A stretch of DNA of 64,000 bases from Pseudomonas viciae (GCF_004786035.1 NZ_CP035088.1:2826001-2890000), one strand, 5' to 3'. Shown: positions 1 through 10,305, numbered from the stretch's first letter. Notes: generated by a model not told the origin, from the letters alone. Translations and numbers: made by a program.

Positions 1-1
1 C

Positions 2-3000
2 GGTCGTGCCCGTGGCACGCTGGAACTCAATGCGCGGCGTGCCGGCTCGAATCCGACCCAGGGCGACATTGCCATCGACGCCAGCGGTGGCCTGGATATC
101 CAGGGCGCTCGTTCGATTGCCGTCAACGGTACGTGGCAGTACAACGACGCAGCCTACGGCAGCGATCCGGCGGCCAGCGGTCGCCCTTATCAGGTCATCG
201 ACCAGGCGTACCTGGATGGCAAGCATCAGGACAGTATCGCTTTCATCAACGCGGCGCTGGCCAACGGCGATTTGATGCAACGCAAACTCGCCGGTCTGAA
301 CAACGCTCGATATGCCGATGCGTTCCACTTGCGGCCGGGTGTGGAGATCGTCAGCGCGACGGCTGACGGTGACTTGGTGGTGCGGGGTGACCTGGACCTG
401 TCCGGCTATCGCTATGCCAGTGTGAATCCGCATACCCGTAAAACCGCCGTGTACGGCTCCGGTGAGTCGGGGGCGCTGACGCTGCGGGCCGGAGGTGACC
501 TGAATATCTACGGCAGCATCAACGATGGATTTGCCCAGCCGCCGGCCACCAACGACGACAAGGGCTGGGTGCTGTTGCCGGGCATTGATTTCGCGGCGGG
601 CGATATCGTCGTGCCCGGTACCGGCGTGACCCTGGCCGACGACACGGCGTTTCCGGCGGGCTCGGTGCTCAACTTTGACGTGCCGCTCAAGGGCGCTACC
701 TTGGCGGCGGGAACGCGCCTGCCGGTCGCTGCGACGCTTGATCAACCACTGGTGCTACCGGCCGGTACGGTGCTGGCCGCGGCGGTGCATGACGCCTCGG
801 GTAACCTGTTGTTCGCGGCCGGCACCTTGTTGGCTTCGACTCAGACCCTTGAGGCGGGAACAGTGCTGGGGGCGGGCAGCCTGCTGGGCAGCAGCGCAAC
901 CATCGGCAGCCTGATCTGGCCTAAAGGCGTTGCGTTGCCGGGCATTGCGGACGCGAGCAACGGCTTGACCAACGTCCTGCGTCTCAGCGGTCCCCTGGCA
1001 CTGAGTGTGGGTTCGAAAATCCCTTCAGGTACCGACATCAAGCTGCCGGCCGGTGTCGAGTCGGTGCAGTTGCGTCCGGAAGTGGCGGGGAGCAACTGGG
1101 CCATCGCACCGATGTTGGCCGAGGGCTCGCAGTCCTGGTCGTTGCGCCTTGTGGCGGGCGCCGATACACAGGCGGCGGACAGCCGGGTCGTGCAGCCTGC
1201 CTCGGCACGTGGCGATCTTCATCTGGCTGACAGTCATTACGGTGTATTTGGCGTGCCGAATATGGTCTGGACCGAAGCCGGATCGCTGGAGTTTTTTGGT
1301 GACTCCAGCATGGTAGGGCAACCCGTGGACTTCGTTGGGTTCGGCGATCCGAATCTGTGCATCGACGACCCGTCTCGCTGTGAAGAGGATGGTCCCCCCG
1401 GATATAAGCCGGGCAGCCAACGCTGGAGTGTCATTCGCACTGGCACGGCAGACCTTGAGTTGCTATCGGCAGGTGATCTGAAAATGGATTCCCTTTATGG
1501 GGTCTACACCGCCGGCAGTTCGGCCAACGCAACCTACGCCGGCGATCCATACAACCAGCCCAAGGCACTGGGTGCAGAAGGTAAAGTGCTCAATGACGAT
1601 ACAGGCGAAAACGAGCAATTCGTGGACGGCGGCGTCAACAGTGTTTATCGCGCTTGGTACCCTGACTCAGGCGGCAACCTGACCCTGAAGGTCGGCGGTG
1701 ACTTGATCGGCAACGCCATGGATGTTTCCAGCAGCAATTATGGGCGGCCCAACCTATACGACACCGGTTACGACACGGTCAACGTTGGTAACTGGCTGTG
1801 GCGCCAAGGCAACGGCTCAGTTGCCACGGGTACCGGGGCACAACCGTCCGCCTGGTGGATCAACTTTGGTAGTTACACCGCTGCGCAGGATCCTATCAAT
1901 GCTGACCTGATGGTTGGTTTTACCGGTTTCGGTACGCTGGGCGGGGGGAATCTGAACGTCCAAGTGGCCGGCGATGCCGGAATACTCGATCAACTGGCGG
2001 GCAGTCTTCTTGAGCCGCGCAGCAACCGCCGCAGTCAAGGACTGGTTCTTGCCGTGGGCAGCACCGGGCGGGTAGGTGCCGATGGGAGTTTGCAACTGAC
2101 CGGCGGTGGTGATCTCAATCTGCGTGTGGGTGGTGCTTTGAATCCCGAGGGCCTGTTCGTGAGCGGACATCTCAACGGCGCGGTCATCAACCTGCGGGGC
2201 CACGCGCAGATCGACAGCGGCGCCATCGGTCGAATCGACCTTCAATACGGCAATGCTGTCGCAGTACAGTCCCCTGGAGAAACGCGGGCCTACGACTCCT
2301 TCAAATCCACACGAGGGTTTGCGACCGGCGGCCTGACCCTCATGCCGGGCGATGCTACCTTCGATCTGACGACTTCAGGCGACCTTGTGGTGACGGACGT
2401 CGCCGACCCGGGTCGGGCGTCGATGATGAGCGCCTCACGCTTCAAGGACGGTAACACTAACGGATCGGGCGTGAGCTGGTTCACGCTGTGGACGGCCAAT
2501 ACTGCGGTCGACTTGTGGTCGTCGGGAGGTAACCTGACGCCTTTTACCTTCAGTACCGCAACGGATCTGGCGGTCGTCTATCCGTCCATCCTGAGAGCTG
2601 TGGCAGCCAGTGGCAGTCTTTATTACGGGAAGTCCTCGCAACTGTATGACACAGGCTACAACGGCAACAATCGTCCGGCACTGCTGCTCGCTCCCGGCAT
2701 CAACAGTGAGCTGCAATTCATGGCCGGCGATTCCATCTACGGCGGCGATATGTCGGTCAGTCGCTCCGGTGCATCGTCCGCAGCCCTGGCCACACCGTTT
2801 CGGCCGGCCTTTGCCGGTATCGTCGATGGTTTCATCATAAAGGCCAGCAATCTCTCAACCGATGGCAACCCCGCTCGCCCTAGTGCGAACATATTGCCTC
2901 TGTTTGCCTTCGACACCAGCAGCGCTTCCAGCGAATGGGCCCTCAATGTCGATTCTGCTCGCTTCTATGCGCTTGAAGGTGACTTGCTGGCAGTCGCCAC

Positions 3001-4609
3001 TGGACGGTCGATGACCTCAGTCTCTACAGGCAGATGGCCGGGGCGAATCGCGTACGAAGGCGCCGGACCTGTACGGATGATGGCTGGGCGAGACATCGTC
3101 AGCAGCGGCATACCGCTGGGCGGGTCTCTGAATGATAATTTCGACGCGGGGAACTACACCAGCACCGGCAACCTCTTTATCCACAACAACCCAACCGACA
3201 TCTCCATCGTCTCGGCCGGGCGCGACATCCTCTACAGCACCTTCAACGTCGCCGGCCCCGGCCTGCTGGAAATCACCGCCGGGCGCAATATCCTGATGGA
3301 CGACAAGGTCAGCATCACCAGCCTCGGCGCGGTGGTGCCAGGGGATGCGCGCCCCGGCGCGAGCCTGGTGCTGCAAGCCGGCGCGGGGCTCAACGGGGCG
3401 GATTACGAGCGCTTCGTCAAGGCGTACCTGGACCCGGCGAACCAGGCCCTGGCCGGTGTGCCCCTGGCGAACCAGGACGGTAAGGTCGCCAAGACCTACG
3501 AGGTGGAACTGGTGAAATGGCTGGAGAAACGCTTCGGCTTCAGCGGCGATACCGAGCAAGCCCGCAGTTACTTCGCGGCACTGCCGGCCGAGCAGCAACG
3601 GGTGTTTGCCCGCGATGTGTACTTCGCCGAACTCAAGGCCGCTGGCCGTGAGTACAACGAAGTGGGCGGTGTGCGCCAGGGCAGTTACCTGCGGGGCCGG
3701 GAGGCGATTGCGCTGTTGTTCCCGGACAAGGATGTGGCGGGCAATGCGATCACCTACAAGGGCGATATCACGATGTTCGGCGGGGCGGGGGTGCACACCG
3801 ATTTCGGTGGCACTATCCAGATGCTCACCCCAGGTGGCGGGCAGACATTTGGCATCGAGGGTAATGCGCCGCCGTCCACCGCCGGGGTCATTACCCAGGG
3901 CGAGGGCGATATCCAGTTGTACGCGCAGAACAGCATTCTGCTGGGGCAGAGCCGGATCATGACCACCTTTGGTGGCTCGATCCTCGGCTGGTCGGCCCAG
4001 GGCGACATCAACGCCGGTCGTGGCTCGAAGACCACCGTGGTCTACACGCCGCCCAAGCGCTTGTATGACACCTGGGGCAACGTGACGCTGTCGCCGTCAG
4101 TGCCGAGCACCGGGGCCGGTATCGCCACGCTCAACCCGATTGCCGAAGTGGCGCCTGGCGACATCGACCTGATCGCGCCGCTGGGCACCATCGATGCGGG
4201 CGAGGCGGGGATCCGGGTGTCGGGCAACGTCAACATCGCGGCATTGACCGTGGTGAACGCAGCCAACATCCAGACCCAGGGCAAATCCTCCGGTGTACCG
4301 CTGGCGGCTTCGGTGAACACTGGGGCCATCACCTCGGCCAGTTCGGCGGCGTCCTCGGCCACCCAAGCGGCGGAAGACGTGGCGCGCCAGCAGCAAAATG
4401 CGGCGCGGCAGAACCAGGCGTCGGTGTTCACCGTGCAGGTGGTGAGCTTCGGCTCGGAACAACTGGCCCCGTCCCGCGACGGCGCCAGCCGCGAAGCGCC
4501 ACGGGCCTACGACCCGGCCAGCCCGGTCCAGGTATTGGGTGCCGGCCCGCTCGATGAACAGACCCGGCAGCGGTTGACCGAGGACGAGCGGGGGCGATTG
4601 AGTTTGTAG
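2..4609 (+). CDS. Filamentous haemagglutinin-like exoprotein, C-terminal part (5' end outside window)
   Basis: The reading frame is open from the window edge, so about 1,535 residues of the C-terminal part are seen and the true start lies upstream. The sequence is rich in G, N, S, D and beta-strand-like repeats with recurring patterns such as AGGDLN, GGDL and SAGRDI, as in haemagglutinin-family beta-helix exoproteins with a DUF3739-type C-terminal region. Such proteins are usually secreted by two-partner systems and act in adhesion; that role is inference here. The last 100 residues are A/Q/S-rich and no C-terminal toxin domain of the CDI type is evident. It ends upstream of a REP pair that separates it from the nir cluster. 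Confidence 0.8.
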   Translation, partial: GRARGTLELNARRAGSNPTQGDIAIDASGGLDIQGARSIAVNGTWQYNDAAYGSDPAASGRPYQVIDQAYLDGKHQDSIAFINAALANGDLMQRKLAGLNNARYADAFHLRPGVEIVSATADGDLVVRGDLDLSGYRYASVNPHTRKTAVYGSGESGALTLRAGGDLNIYGSINDGFAQPPATNDDKGWVLLPGIDFAAGDIVVPGTGVTLADDTAFPAGSVLNFDVPLKGATLAAGTRLPVAATLDQPLVLPAGTVLAAAVHDASGNLLFAAGTLLASTQTLEAGTVLGAGSLLGSSATIGSLIWPKGVALPGIADASNGLTNVLRLSGPLALSVGSKIPSGTDIKLPAGVESVQLRPEVAGSNWAIAPMLAEGSQSWSLRLVAGADTQAADSRVVQPASARGDLHLADSHYGVFGVPNMVWTEAGSLEFFGDSSMVGQPVDFVGFGDPNLCIDDPSRCEEDGPPGYKPGSQRWSVIRTGTADLELLSAGDLKMDSLYGVYTAGSSANATYAGDPYNQPKALGAEGKVLNDDTGENEQFVDGGVNSVYRAWYPDSGGNLTLKVGGDLIGNAMDVSSSNYGRPNLYDTGYDTVNVGNWLWRQGNGSVATGTGAQPSAWWINFGSYTAAQDPINADLMVGFTGFGTLGGGNLNVQVAGDAGILDQLAGSLLEPRSNRRSQGLVLAVGSTGRVGADGSLQLTGGGDLNLRVGGALNPEGLFVSGHLNGAVINLRGHAQIDSGAIGRIDLQYGNAVAVQSPGETRAYDSFKSTRGFATGGLTLMPGDATFDLTTSGDLVVTDVADPGRASMMSASRFKDGNTNGSGVSWFTLWTANTAVDLWSSGGNLTPFTFSTATDLAVVYPSILRAVAASGSLYYGKSSQLYDTGYNGNNRPALLLAPGINSELQFMAGDSIYGGDMSVSRSGASSAALATPFRPAFAGIVDGFIIKASNLSTDGNPARPSANILPLFAFDTSSASSEWALNVDSARFYALEGDLLAVATGRSMTSVSTGRWPGRIAYEGAGPVRMMAGRDIVSSGIPLGGSLNDNFDAGNYTSTGNLFIHNNPTDISIVSAGRDILYSTFNVAGPGLLEITAGRNILMDDKVSITSLGAVVPGDARPGASLVLQAGAGLNGADYERFVKAYLDPANQALAGVPLANQDGKVAKTYEVELVKWLEKRFGFSGDTEQARSYFAALPAEQQRVFARDVYFAELKAAGREYNEVGGVRQGSYLRGREAIALLFPDKDVAGNAITYKGDITMFGGAGVHTDFGGTIQMLTPGGGQTFGIEGNAPPSTAGVITQGEGDIQLYAQNSILLGQSRIMTTFGGSILGWSAQGDINAGRGSKTTVVYTPPKRLYDTWGNVTLSPSVPSTGAGIATLNPIAEVAPGDIDLIAPLGTIDAGEAGIRVSGNVNIAALTVVNAANIQTQGKSSGVPLAASVNTGAITSASSAASSATQAAEDVARQQQNAARQNQASVFTVQVVSFGSEQLAPSRDGASREAPRAYDPASPVQVLGAGPLDEQTRQRLTEDERGRLSL

Positions 4610-4637
4610 ACCGGTCGTAGACCGAGTCGCCCCCATT

Positions 4638-4659
4638 CGCGAGCAAGCCCGCTCCCACA
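4638..4659. repeat. Single REP-type half palindrome
   Basis: The segment CGCGAGCAAGCCCGCTCCCA is one arm of the Pseudomonas REP family that recurs through the window. It lies just after the exoprotein stop codon. Confidence 0.75.
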
Positions 4660-4700
4660 CGGGTTCTCAGGTGTTCAGAGAATCTGTGTACACCCAAAAA

Positions 4701-4794
4701 CTGTGGGAGCCGAGCTTGCTCGCGATAGCGGTGGATCAGCTTGCAATGATGTTGGCCATGCCGCTGCCATCGCGAGCAGGCTCGGCTCCCACAG
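4701..4794. repeat. REPIN (inverted REP pair) between exoprotein gene and nirN
   Basis: Two inverted REP arms (CTGTGGGAGCCGAGCTTGCT and its complement near 4775-4794) flank a spacer of about 40 bp. A T-run follows the right arm. The pair lies between convergent genes and could also end transcription from the left; that is inference. Confidence 0.85.
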
Positions 4795-4805
4795 TTTTTT
4801 TATCG

Positions 4806-6299
4806 CTAGTGCGATGTCCCCTCGGCAAATTCGATCTTGTTGCCGACGTTGTACTTGCCCGAAGGTTTGTTCATGGGCAGGCGCTTGATCTCCTGGAGGG
4901 TGTTGCTGTCGTAGACGATCAGCGCGCCGTCGGTGGCCCAGATGCTCAGCAGCAGGTATCGGCCGTCGCGGGTGAATTCGACGTGGGCGGCGGTTTTGCC
5001 GGGCATCGGGCGCAGGGTGTGGGCGATTTCCAGGGTCTGTTTGTCGATCAGGTGGATGGCATCGTTGTCCGGGCCGAAGAACACGTCGGTCCAGGCATAG
5101 CGCGAGTTGACGTGGCTGCGCAGGAAGAAACCCGGCCCCAGGGTGGGGATCTGCTTGATGACTTTCCAGGTGTTGAAGTCGATCACCGAAATCAGCCCCT
5201 TGCTGATATTGGGCGTGGCGAACACCCAGTGCCCATCGCGCTTCCAATAAGTGCCCGAGCCCAGGTGCGGCATGCCCGGCAACGCGATGTCGGTGACGAC
5301 ACGACCAGAGTCGAGGTCGATCACCTGGCCGCCTTGGGCCTTGCGCGAGGTGGCGAGCAATTGGCGGTAGTCGGGCGAGAAGGAGAAGTCGTCCAGATCA
5401 TCCTCGGTCTCGATACGCCTGGGCACGAAGTCCGGGCTCGGTCCGGTGGACAGTTCCCAAACTTCTTTGACGTCCTTCAACGCGACAATGAAGCTGTTGC
5501 GCGGTGGGGCTGTGTAGACCGCGCTGACCCGCGAAGCTTGCCCGTCGCGGCCCACCGTTGGGAGGGTCTTGACCAGTGACAGGTCGCGGGCATCGAGCAC
5601 CGTCAGGTTGCCGGGCAGGTAGTTGCCCACCAACACCCAGCGGCCGTCTTTGCTCACCGCCAGGTTACGGGTATTGAGCCCGGCCCGTACCTCGGCGATC
5701 AGCTTGAGGTTGTGCAGGTCGTACAGGCTGATCCAGCCGTCCCGGGAGGCCAGGTAGACGAAGCGCCCATCCGGCGAAAACTTCGGCCCGCCATGCACGG
5801 CGAAGTGCGAGGCGAAACGTGCGAGGACCTCGAAGCGATCGCCGTCGACCACGTCGATGTGATGATCGCCGGCCTCCACCACCACGAACAGGTTCAGCGG
5901 ATCGGCCTTGTGCTGAGGGGTGTCGGGCAGTCTGGCGACGTCGGCCAGCAGCCGATGGCTCTGGCGAATGTCGTCCTCATTCCAGGTCGGCTCGACGGCG
6001 AGGGGGCGCTGCAAGTACAGCGCCAGGGCGTCGATCCGCGCCGGCTCCAGCACCGTGCCGAACGCCGCCATCTGGCTGGCCGGCCGGCCGTTTTCAATTA
6101 CCTGGCGGACTTCGGCGGGCTTGATCCGGCTCAGGCTCTGGGGCAACAGCGCCGGCCCGGTGCCGCCGATACGATTGACGCCGTGGCATTGTTGGCAATG
6201 CTGCTGGTAGTCACGCTCGGCCAGTTGCAGATCCACGTCGCGGGTGACCGCGCCATGGGCCGCGCCGATCCACAGCAGTGGCAGCCACCAGCGCTTCAT
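4806..6299 (-). CDS. nirN: NirN, periplasmic c-type cytochrome / cytochrome cd1-like dihydro-heme d1 dehydrogenase
   Basis: The 497-residue protein starts with a signal peptide (MKRWWLPLLWIGAAHGA), then has a cytochrome c domain with heme motif CQQCH at residues 35-39, then an eight-bladed beta-propeller like the d1 domain of NirS. In Pseudomonas NirN performs the last oxidation that turns dihydro-heme d1 into heme d1 in the periplasm. The start at 6299 overlaps the nirE stop by four bases (ATGA), which fixes it. It is the last gene of the nirSMCFDLGHJEN run, and a REPIN follows. Confidence 0.93.
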   Translation of the reverse strand: MKRWWLPLLWIGAAHGAVTRDVDLQLAERDYQQHCQQCHGVNRIGGTGPALLPQSLSRIKPAEVRQVIENGRPASQMAAFGTVLEPARIDALALYLQRPLAVEPTWNEDDIRQSHRLLADVARLPDTPQHKADPLNLFVVVEAGDHHIDVVDGDRFEVLARFASHFAVHGGPKFSPDGRFVYLASRDGWISLYDLHNLKLIAEVRAGLNTRNLAVSKDGRWVLVGNYLPGNLTVLDARDLSLVKTLPTVGRDGQASRVSAVYTAPPRNSFIVALKDVKEVWELSTGPSPDFVPRRIETEDDLDDFSFSPDYRQLLATSRKAQGGQVIDLDSGRVVTDIALPGMPHLGSGTYWKRDGHWVFATPNISKGLISVIDFNTWKVIKQIPTLGPGFFLRSHVNSRYAWTDVFFGPDNDAIHLIDKQTLEIAHTLRPMPGKTAAHVEFTRDGRYLLLSIWATDGALIVYDSNTLQEIKRLPMNKPSGKYNVGNKIEFAEGTSH

Positions 6300-7126
6300 A
6301 GCGCCACCTTCAGGGCCTGTGTGATGGGGTGAAGACGCGCCGGATGCTCCAGCATTTGATGGGCGAACAGGCCGACGACCTTGCCGATCACCGTCAACGT
6401 CGGCAGGCCTTCGCAGCATTGCAGCGCCATGCCCGGCAATTGCCGCAGGGTGCCACGCAGCACCTGTTGGTCGGGGCGGGTGCCGTTGCTGATCAACGCC
6501 GCCGGGGTGTCGGCCGCCAGGCCTGCCTCCATCAGCCGCGCAGCAATGGTGCCCAGGTTCGACAGCCCCATGTAAAACACCAGGGTCTGGCTGTCATCCG
6601 CCAGGCTTTGCCATGGCAGGCTCAAATCGCCTTCGCGTTGCAGATGACCGGTGATGAACCGGCAGGAATTGACCAGGTCGCGATGGGTCAGCGGAATGCC
6701 GGCGTAGGCGCTGCAACCGGCCGCAGCGGTGATGCCGGGCACCACTTGGCAATCGATGCCACGGGCCAGCAAGTACTCCAGTTCTTCGGCACCGCGACCG
6801 AAAATGAATGGGTCGCCGCCCTTGAGTCGGACCACCCGTTGTCCCTGGTCCGCCAGCTCGGCCAGCAGCTCGTTGATCTGCGCCTGGGGCAGGCTGTGGC
6901 AACCGGCGGCCTTGCCGACGTAATGTCGGGCGCAGGTCAACGGGATCAGGCTCAGCAGTTGCGGGCTGATCAAGCGGTCGTAGACAACCGCGTCGGCCTG
7001 CATCAACAGGCTCCAGGCGCGCAACGTCAGCAGGCCCGGGTCACCGGGACCGGCGCCGACCAGGGCGACTTCCCCCGGTCTGAGGAACGATTGCAGGGCA
7101 GCGGGCAAAACGAGGGGGGCTGGCAT
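6296..7126 (-). CDS. nirE: NirE, uroporphyrinogen-III C-methyltransferase (heme d1 pathway)
   Basis: This 276-residue SUMT-family enzyme makes precorrin-2 from uroporphyrinogen III using S-adenosylmethionine, the first committed step toward heme d1. The N-terminal signature VGAGPGDPGLLTLRAW and the internal GGDPFIFGRG motif are characteristic. I chose the ATG at 7126 because AAGGAAG precedes it; longer upstream starts would run into nirJ. The gene sits between nirJ and nirN, which separates it from the assimilatory cobA/cysG paralogues. Confidence 0.93.
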   Translation of the reverse strand: MPAPLVLPAALQSFLRPGEVALVGAGPGDPGLLTLRAWSLLMQADAVVYDRLISPQLLSLIPLTCARHYVGKAAGCHSLPQAQINELLAELADQGQRVVRLKGGDPFIFGRGAEELEYLLARGIDCQVVPGITAAAGCSAYAGIPLTHRDLVNSCRFITGHLQREGDLSLPWQSLADDSQTLVFYMGLSNLGTIAARLMEAGLAADTPAALISNGTRPDQQVLRGTLRQLPGMALQCCEGLPTLTVIGKVVGLFAHQMLEHPARLHPITQALKVAL

Positions 7127-7163
7127 GGGACTTCCTTGGTTCGGCATCAGGTTCGCCATTGGG

Positions 7164-8360
7164 TTATCGGGCGCAGGGCAACGCAGTGCTGGGAATCCCA
7201 ACGCTGGGAATCGCGTGCACACCAATTTCTTCATCGCTGAGGTGGCAGCCCGGGTCCTGGCCCCACAGGTCGCCGTCGGCCCAGGCACGGGTGCGGGTAT
7301 TGCCGTTGCAGATCGCCAGCCAGCGGCATTGTCCGCAGCGACCGCTCACGGCCCGTGGGTGCTCACGCAGTTTCAGCAGCAGGGCATCGGGACGCTCGAG
7401 CCAGAGGGTCTTGAACGGGGTCTGGCGGACATTGCCCACCGAGTGCTGCCACCAATAAGTGTCGGGATGGACCTCGCCGGTGTTGTCGATATTGGCGATG
7501 CCGCTGCCCGAAGCATTGCCGCCCCAGGCCCGCAGCATCTGCTCCAGTGCGGTGTAGTGCTGGGGCAGGCGCCGGGCGACCCATTGCAGCAGCACGATTG
7601 CATCGGCGTCGTTGTTGCCGCTGACGAAATCACTCTCACGACCCTGCTCGACATCGCGCCAGGCCCGCTCGAAAATCAGCGTCATTGCTTCGCGGCTCAT
7701 CTGCTGCAGGGCGTCGAGCTTGCGGCTGCGCTTGCCCCGGCCGCTGTAGTTGAGGTGCGACAGGTAGAATTTCTGCACGTCGTATTCAGTCATCAAGTCC
7801 AGCAGCCGTGGCAGCTGGGTATGGTTTTGCTGGGTGAGGGTGGTGCGCAACCCGACGCGGATCCCGCGTTCACGGCAGAGCCGGATGGCCGCCATGGAAC
7901 TGGCGAAACTGCCCTTGAGTTGCCGGAACTCATCGTGGGTGGCTTCCAGGCCATCAATGCTGATGCCCACGTAATCGAAGTTCGCCGCGGCAATCTGTTC
8001 GATGTTGGACGCGTTGATCAGCGTGCCGTTGGTAGACAGGGCGAGGAAAAAGCCTTTGTCGCGGGCATAGGCGCTGAGCTGGAACAGGTCCTCGCGCAGC
8101 AACGGTTCGCCACCGGAAAGGATCAACACACGTACGCCGGCGTCATGCAGGTCGTCGATGACCTGCAGCGCCGCCGTCGTGTCCAGCTCATCGCGAAACA
8201 CGCTGTCGGCGGACGTGGCGTAGCAGTGCTTGCAGGTCAGGTTGCAGCGCCTGAGCAGGTTCCAGATCACCACGGGCGGCCGGCTGCTGCCCGGTGATGC
8301 TACGCGTGGGGCAGCGCATTGGCCGGCCAGGGCCCGCAGGTAGTGGCTGATCCTCAACAT
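7164..8360 (-). CDS. nirJ: NirJ, radical SAM heme d1 biosynthesis protein
   Basis: The 398-residue protein carries the radical SAM motif CNLTCKHC (C39, C43, C46) and a C-terminal auxiliary Fe-S motif (CGQCRWLAIC and a later Cys). NirJ replaces two propionate side chains of the didecarboxysiroheme intermediate by keto groups. The ATG at 8360 has a good AAGGAG site eight bases upstream. It lies between nirH and nirE, as in P. aeruginosa. Confidence 0.95.
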   Translation of the reverse strand: MLRISHYLRALAGQCAAPRVASPGSSRPPVVIWNLLRRCNLTCKHCYATSADSVFRDELDTTAALQVIDDLHDAGVRVLILSGGEPLLREDLFQLSAYARDKGFFLALSTNGTLINASNIEQIAAANFDYVGISIDGLEATHDEFRQLKGSFASSMAAIRLCRERGIRVGLRTTLTQQNHTQLPRLLDLMTEYDVQKFYLSHLNYSGRGKRSRKLDALQQMSREAMTLIFERAWRDVEQGRESDFVSGNNDADAIVLLQWVARRLPQHYTALEQMLRAWGGNASGSGIANIDNTGEVHPDTYWWQHSVGNVRQTPFKTLWLERPDALLLKLREHPRAVSGRCGQCRWLAICNGNTRTRAWADGDLWGQDPGCHLSDEEIGVHAIPSVGIPSTALPCAR

Positions 8361-8388
8361 AACGTGCTCCTTCGGCCGACGTGCCGGT

Positions 8389-8925
8389 TCAGCCCAAGGT
8401 GGGCGACAGGCGCAGGCCGGTTTTTTTCAGGATGCGGCTGCTCACCAGCATGTCGTCGGCGGCACAGGCGTCACCCAGCAAGTAGCGCAGGTGCTCGCGG
8501 TAGCTGTCGATTTCTTCGCGGCTGCGGCCATGGACCATGGCGAACAGGTTGTAACGCCAGTGGGGCCGGCGCGGACGGCGGTAGCAATGGCTGACGAAAG
8601 GCTGCGCGCCCAGCAGGGCACCGAGGCGCGCGATGTCGGTATCGCACACGTCCCAGACGGTCATGCCGTTGTGGCGATAACCCAGGCGATAGTGATTGGG
8701 GACGGCGGCGATGCGACGGATCGCGCCTTCGGCCTGCAGGCGCTTGAGCAAATCGAGCGTGGATTCCACACTCAGCCCCAGTTGCTCCGCGAGCCAGGCC
8801 CAGGGGTCTTCGAGCAAGGGCAGGCCGGCCTGGGTCAGTTCCACCAGCCGCAGCGCCAGAGGTGTTTCATCCAACCGAGGCAGGGGCCGCAGCAATGACT
8901 CAGACCGGGAAATACAGGCCGACAT
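8389..8925 (-). CDS. nirH: NirH, siroheme decarboxylase subunit (Lrp/AsnC-like)
   Basis: This 178-residue Lrp/AsnC-fold protein is one of the four related NirD/L/G/H proteins that decarboxylate siroheme to didecarboxysiroheme. It has a winged-helix-like N-terminus (LGLSVESTLDLLKRLQAEGA) and the family motif CYRRPRRPHWRYNLFAMVHG. The start at 8925 overlaps the nirG end by 26 bases, and GAGGAG lies seven bases upstream of it. Despite the Lrp fold it is an enzyme subunit in this context, not a likely regulator. Confidence 0.92.
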   Translation of the reverse strand: MSACISRSESLLRPLPRLDETPLALRLVELTQAGLPLLEDPWAWLAEQLGLSVESTLDLLKRLQAEGAIRRIAAVPNHYRLGYRHNGMTVWDVCDTDIARLGALLGAQPFVSHCYRRPRRPHWRYNLFAMVHGRSREEIDSYREHLRYLLGDACAADDMLVSSRILKKTGLRLSPTLG

Positions 8926-9343
8926 GGTAGGTCTCCTCTTTGGGCAGGTTCAGCGGCACCAGGCCGGTCAGATGCTCGATGCGCGTCAGGGTGTCGCTGA
9001 TGGCTTGTTCGCTGGGGCAGGCGAGCACGAACCACATGTTCCAGGTGTGTTCGCGGCGGTAGTTGTGGGCCACCTCGGGCATGGCCCCAAGCAGCTCGGC
9101 GACGGTGTCGAAACGCGGCTCGGGCACCGCCAGCGCCGCCAGGGTGAAGGCGCCGCCCAGGCGATCGATGTCGAACATCGGACCGAAGCGGGTGAGGACG
9201 CCGTCGTTGAGCAATTCGTGCAGGCGGTCGAGCAATTCGCTGCTACTGCTGTCCAGTTCGCGGGCCAGGGCCTGCCAGGGATGCCGCACCAGTGGCAGGC
9301 CCAGTTGCAGGCGGTTGATCAGGCGACGGTCGAGGTCATCCAT
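8900..9343 (-). CDS. nirG: NirG, siroheme decarboxylase subunit (Lrp/AsnC-like)
   Basis: The 147-residue protein has the NirG/NirD signature [18 protein letters not shown] near residues 105-120 and an N-terminal Lrp-like helix-turn-helix. I chose [12 protein letters not shown] at 9343, which overlaps the nirL stop by eight bases. It acts with NirD, NirL and NirH in siroheme decarboxylation. Its closest relative in the window is NirD. Confidence 0.92.
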   Translation of the reverse strand: MDDLDRRLINRLQLGLPLVRHPWQALARELDSSSSELLDRLHELLNDGVLTRFGPMFDIDRLGGAFTLAALAVPEPRFDTVAELLGAMPEVAHNYRREHTWNMWFVLACPSEQAISDTLTRIEHLTGLVPLNLPKEETYHVGLYFPV

Positions 9344-9848
9344 TGAGGCAGGCTCCGGCCGGTGGGGCGAAGCGCCCGCCGCATTGCTTGAACAGGTGCG
9401 TGCTGAACAACAACTGGTGGGGCAGGTCGTCGAGCAAATGCTCTTGCAGCAACGCCTGGACCTGGGCTTCCACGCGGTCACGCTGGCGCCCGTGGATCAT
9501 GCAGAACAGGTTGTATTGCCACTGGGGCAAGCGCCGCGGCCGTTGATAGCAAAGGCTGATGCCCGGCGCCTGGCCCAGGCGACGACCGACTTCATCGACC
9601 AGTGCGTCCGGCACATCCAGCACCAGCATGGCGTTGGCGGCGAAACCCAAAGCGCGATGGTTGACCACCAGGCCGACGCGCCGGAACAGGCCTTGTTCAT
9701 GCCAAGCCTGCATCTGTTCGAGGACGTGTTGCTCGCTGGCATCGATCTGCTCGGCCAGGACCTGGAAGGGCCGTGCGGCCAGGGGCAGGCCGGCTTCCAG
9801 CAGGCGGCGTAGCGTCAGTAACTGTTGCTCGTTCAAGGGGATGTTCAT
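9336..9848 (-). CDS. nirL: NirL, siroheme decarboxylase subunit (Lrp/AsnC-like)
   Basis: The 170-residue protein shares [20 protein letters not shown] with NirH, so the NirL/NirH pair and the NirD/NirG pair form two sub-types. It starts at 9848, overlapping nirD by four bases (ATGA). Four separate genes exist here, whereas some denitrifiers have nirD and nirL fused. Confidence 0.92.
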   Translation of the reverse strand: MNIPLNEQQLLTLRRLLEAGLPLAARPFQVLAEQIDASEQHVLEQMQAWHEQGLFRRVGLVVNHRALGFAANAMLVLDVPDALVDEVGRRLGQAPGISLCYQRPRRLPQWQYNLFCMIHGRQRDRVEAQVQALLQEHLLDDLPHQLLFSTHLFKQCGGRFAPPAGACLNG

Positions 9849-10303
9849 GGGGTGGCCTCCAGGGCAAAGCCCAGGTCGATGCGGTAGGCGGTCAGCATGG
9901 GCAGGTCCAGTGGTGTGAGGCCGGTGTCGCTTTCCAGCTCCTGGAGAATGTTGTCCAGGTGTGCGCGGTCAGGGCCGGTCAGCACGAACCAGAGGTTGTA
10001 GCGATGTTCCCGGGCGTAGTTGTGATTCACTTCCGGGTATTGGCTGACGCGCGCCGCGACTTGATGCAAGCGGTCCTCGGGCACCGCCAGGGCGGCGAGG
10101 GTGCTGGCGCCGGCCCGGGTGTGTTCGAACACCGGGCCGACTCGCGACAAGGTGCCGGCCACTTGCAGGTGTTGCAGGCATTCGAGCACTTGCGCCTCGC
10201 TGCAGCCCAGGGCATCGGCCATGGCCCGATAGGGTTCGGCGCACAGCGGCATGCCGTGCTGGAATTGATCGATCAGGCGCCGGGCCAGTGAACTCGATGT
10301 CAT
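9845..10303 (-). CDS. nirD: NirD, siroheme decarboxylase subunit (Lrp/AsnC-like)
   Basis: The 152-residue protein carries the motif [18 protein letters not shown], matching NirG's [15 protein letters not shown]. It follows nirF with a two-base gap and overlaps nirL by four bases, which implies coupled translation. It is part of the complex that decarboxylates siroheme on the way to heme d1. Confidence 0.92.
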   Translation of the reverse strand: MTSSSLARRLIDQFQHGMPLCAEPYRAMADALGCSEAQVLECLQHLQVAGTLSRVGPVFEHTRAGASTLAALAVPEDRLHQVAARVSQYPEVNHNYAREHRYNLWFVLTGPDRAHLDNILQELESDTGLTPLDLPMLTAYRIDLGFALEATP

Positions 10304-10305
10304 GG

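Noticed and set aside
8389..10303. NirD, NirL, NirG and NirH as Lrp-type transcription regulators
   Set aside because: Their fold is Lrp-like, but this gene order and the shared HNYxREHxxNxWFV or CYxRPRRxxxxYN motifs mark the siroheme decarboxylase subunits.
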